NCBI RefSeq assembly: GCF_025370935.1
Contig: NC_133476.1
Coordinates: forward strand, 16,857,039 to 16,921,038
DNA: 64,000 nt
Reading direction: 5' to 3'
Source: Choristoneura fumiferana
Lineage: Eukaryota > Arthropoda > Insecta > Lepidoptera > Tortricidae
The notes beneath the pieces are model-generated. The model saw nothing but the letters and a program-made list of their open reading frames with translations, was not told the origin of the DNA and searched no databases. This document shows positions 63,939-64,000 of this stretch, piece by piece. Position 1 is the first letter of the stretch, and each line of letters starts with the position of its first letter. The position numbers were made by a program, and so were the translations under genes.

Positions 63939-64000
63939 AACGAAACTCTGACAGGATCACTTCGTTGGGTCAGTCTGTCGGAACTATTACAATGACAATA

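Noticed and set aside
1..64000. Bacterial features, CRISPR arrays, phage genes or rRNA
   Set aside because: No repeat-spacer regularity, no operon-like coding density and no rRNA motifs; the DNA is clearly insect nuclear in character.
1..64000. Endogenous virus or LTR retrotransposon
   Set aside because: No gag, protease, integrase or envelope motifs and no convincing long terminal repeats were seen; the only polymerase is of non-LTR type.

Overview
The window looks like moth or butterfly (Lepidoptera) nuclear DNA: AT-rich, intron-like or intergenic, and packed with short interspersed elements, 5'-truncated LINE tails and hairpin-forming MITEs of types common in lepidopteran genomes. There are no bacterial operons, no rRNA, no convincing free-standing tRNA gene and no CRISPR array. 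I find no intact host protein-coding gene. The longest genuine coding stretch is the 3' part of a non-LTR retrotransposon reverse transcriptase (32151-33128). Almost all other open frames are chance frames or lie inside repeats.

Layout. 1-10716 is unique sequence with scattered transposons, including a RTE-like LINE tail inserted into a SINE with a 10-bp target-site duplication, a TTAA-flanked MITE, and CpG-rich blocks. 10717-25650 (copy A) recurs almost base for base as 26861-43084 (copy B). Between them lie 1.1 kb of unique AT-rich sequence (25651-26760) and a run of exactly 100 N (26761-26860). Copy B carries a 1.24-kb LINE insertion that copy A lacks, and there are many smaller indels. 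The simplest reading is two alleles (haplotypes) laid end to end by the assembler; a recent true tandem duplication is the alternative. 43085-64000 is unique sequence with further SINEs, MITEs, LINE tails, direct repeats, and GC-richer blocks with homeodomain-type TAATTA motifs that could be regulatory.

Repeat families seen more than once: S1 (tRNA-headed SINE, A-box-like TGGCCAAGTGG, B-box-like GGTTCGATTCC); S2 (tRNA-headed SINE, GTGGTGTAGCGG head); S3 (SINE-like repeat ending in CAGTGGGACGTATATAGGCTGG); a LINE family ending in (TTTGAC)n; RTE-like tails ending in (GATGAT)n; a Jockey-like RT C-terminus; Helitron-like (Lep1-type) repeats; a GGGTTCCGT-bounded repeat; and several foldback MITEs. 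Family names come from memory of lepidopteran repeats, not from a database search.

Possible host signals are weak: a signal-peptide-like micro-exon with a good splice donor (8334-8373), a short ORF/hairpin (12491-12594) conserved in both copies, an ORF whose only A/B difference is synonymous (22396-22602), and blocks unusually invariant between copies. No undescribed biological system is demonstrated. The most consequential observation is the A/N-gap/B duplication, which affects any gene-copy or repeat count made from this contig.
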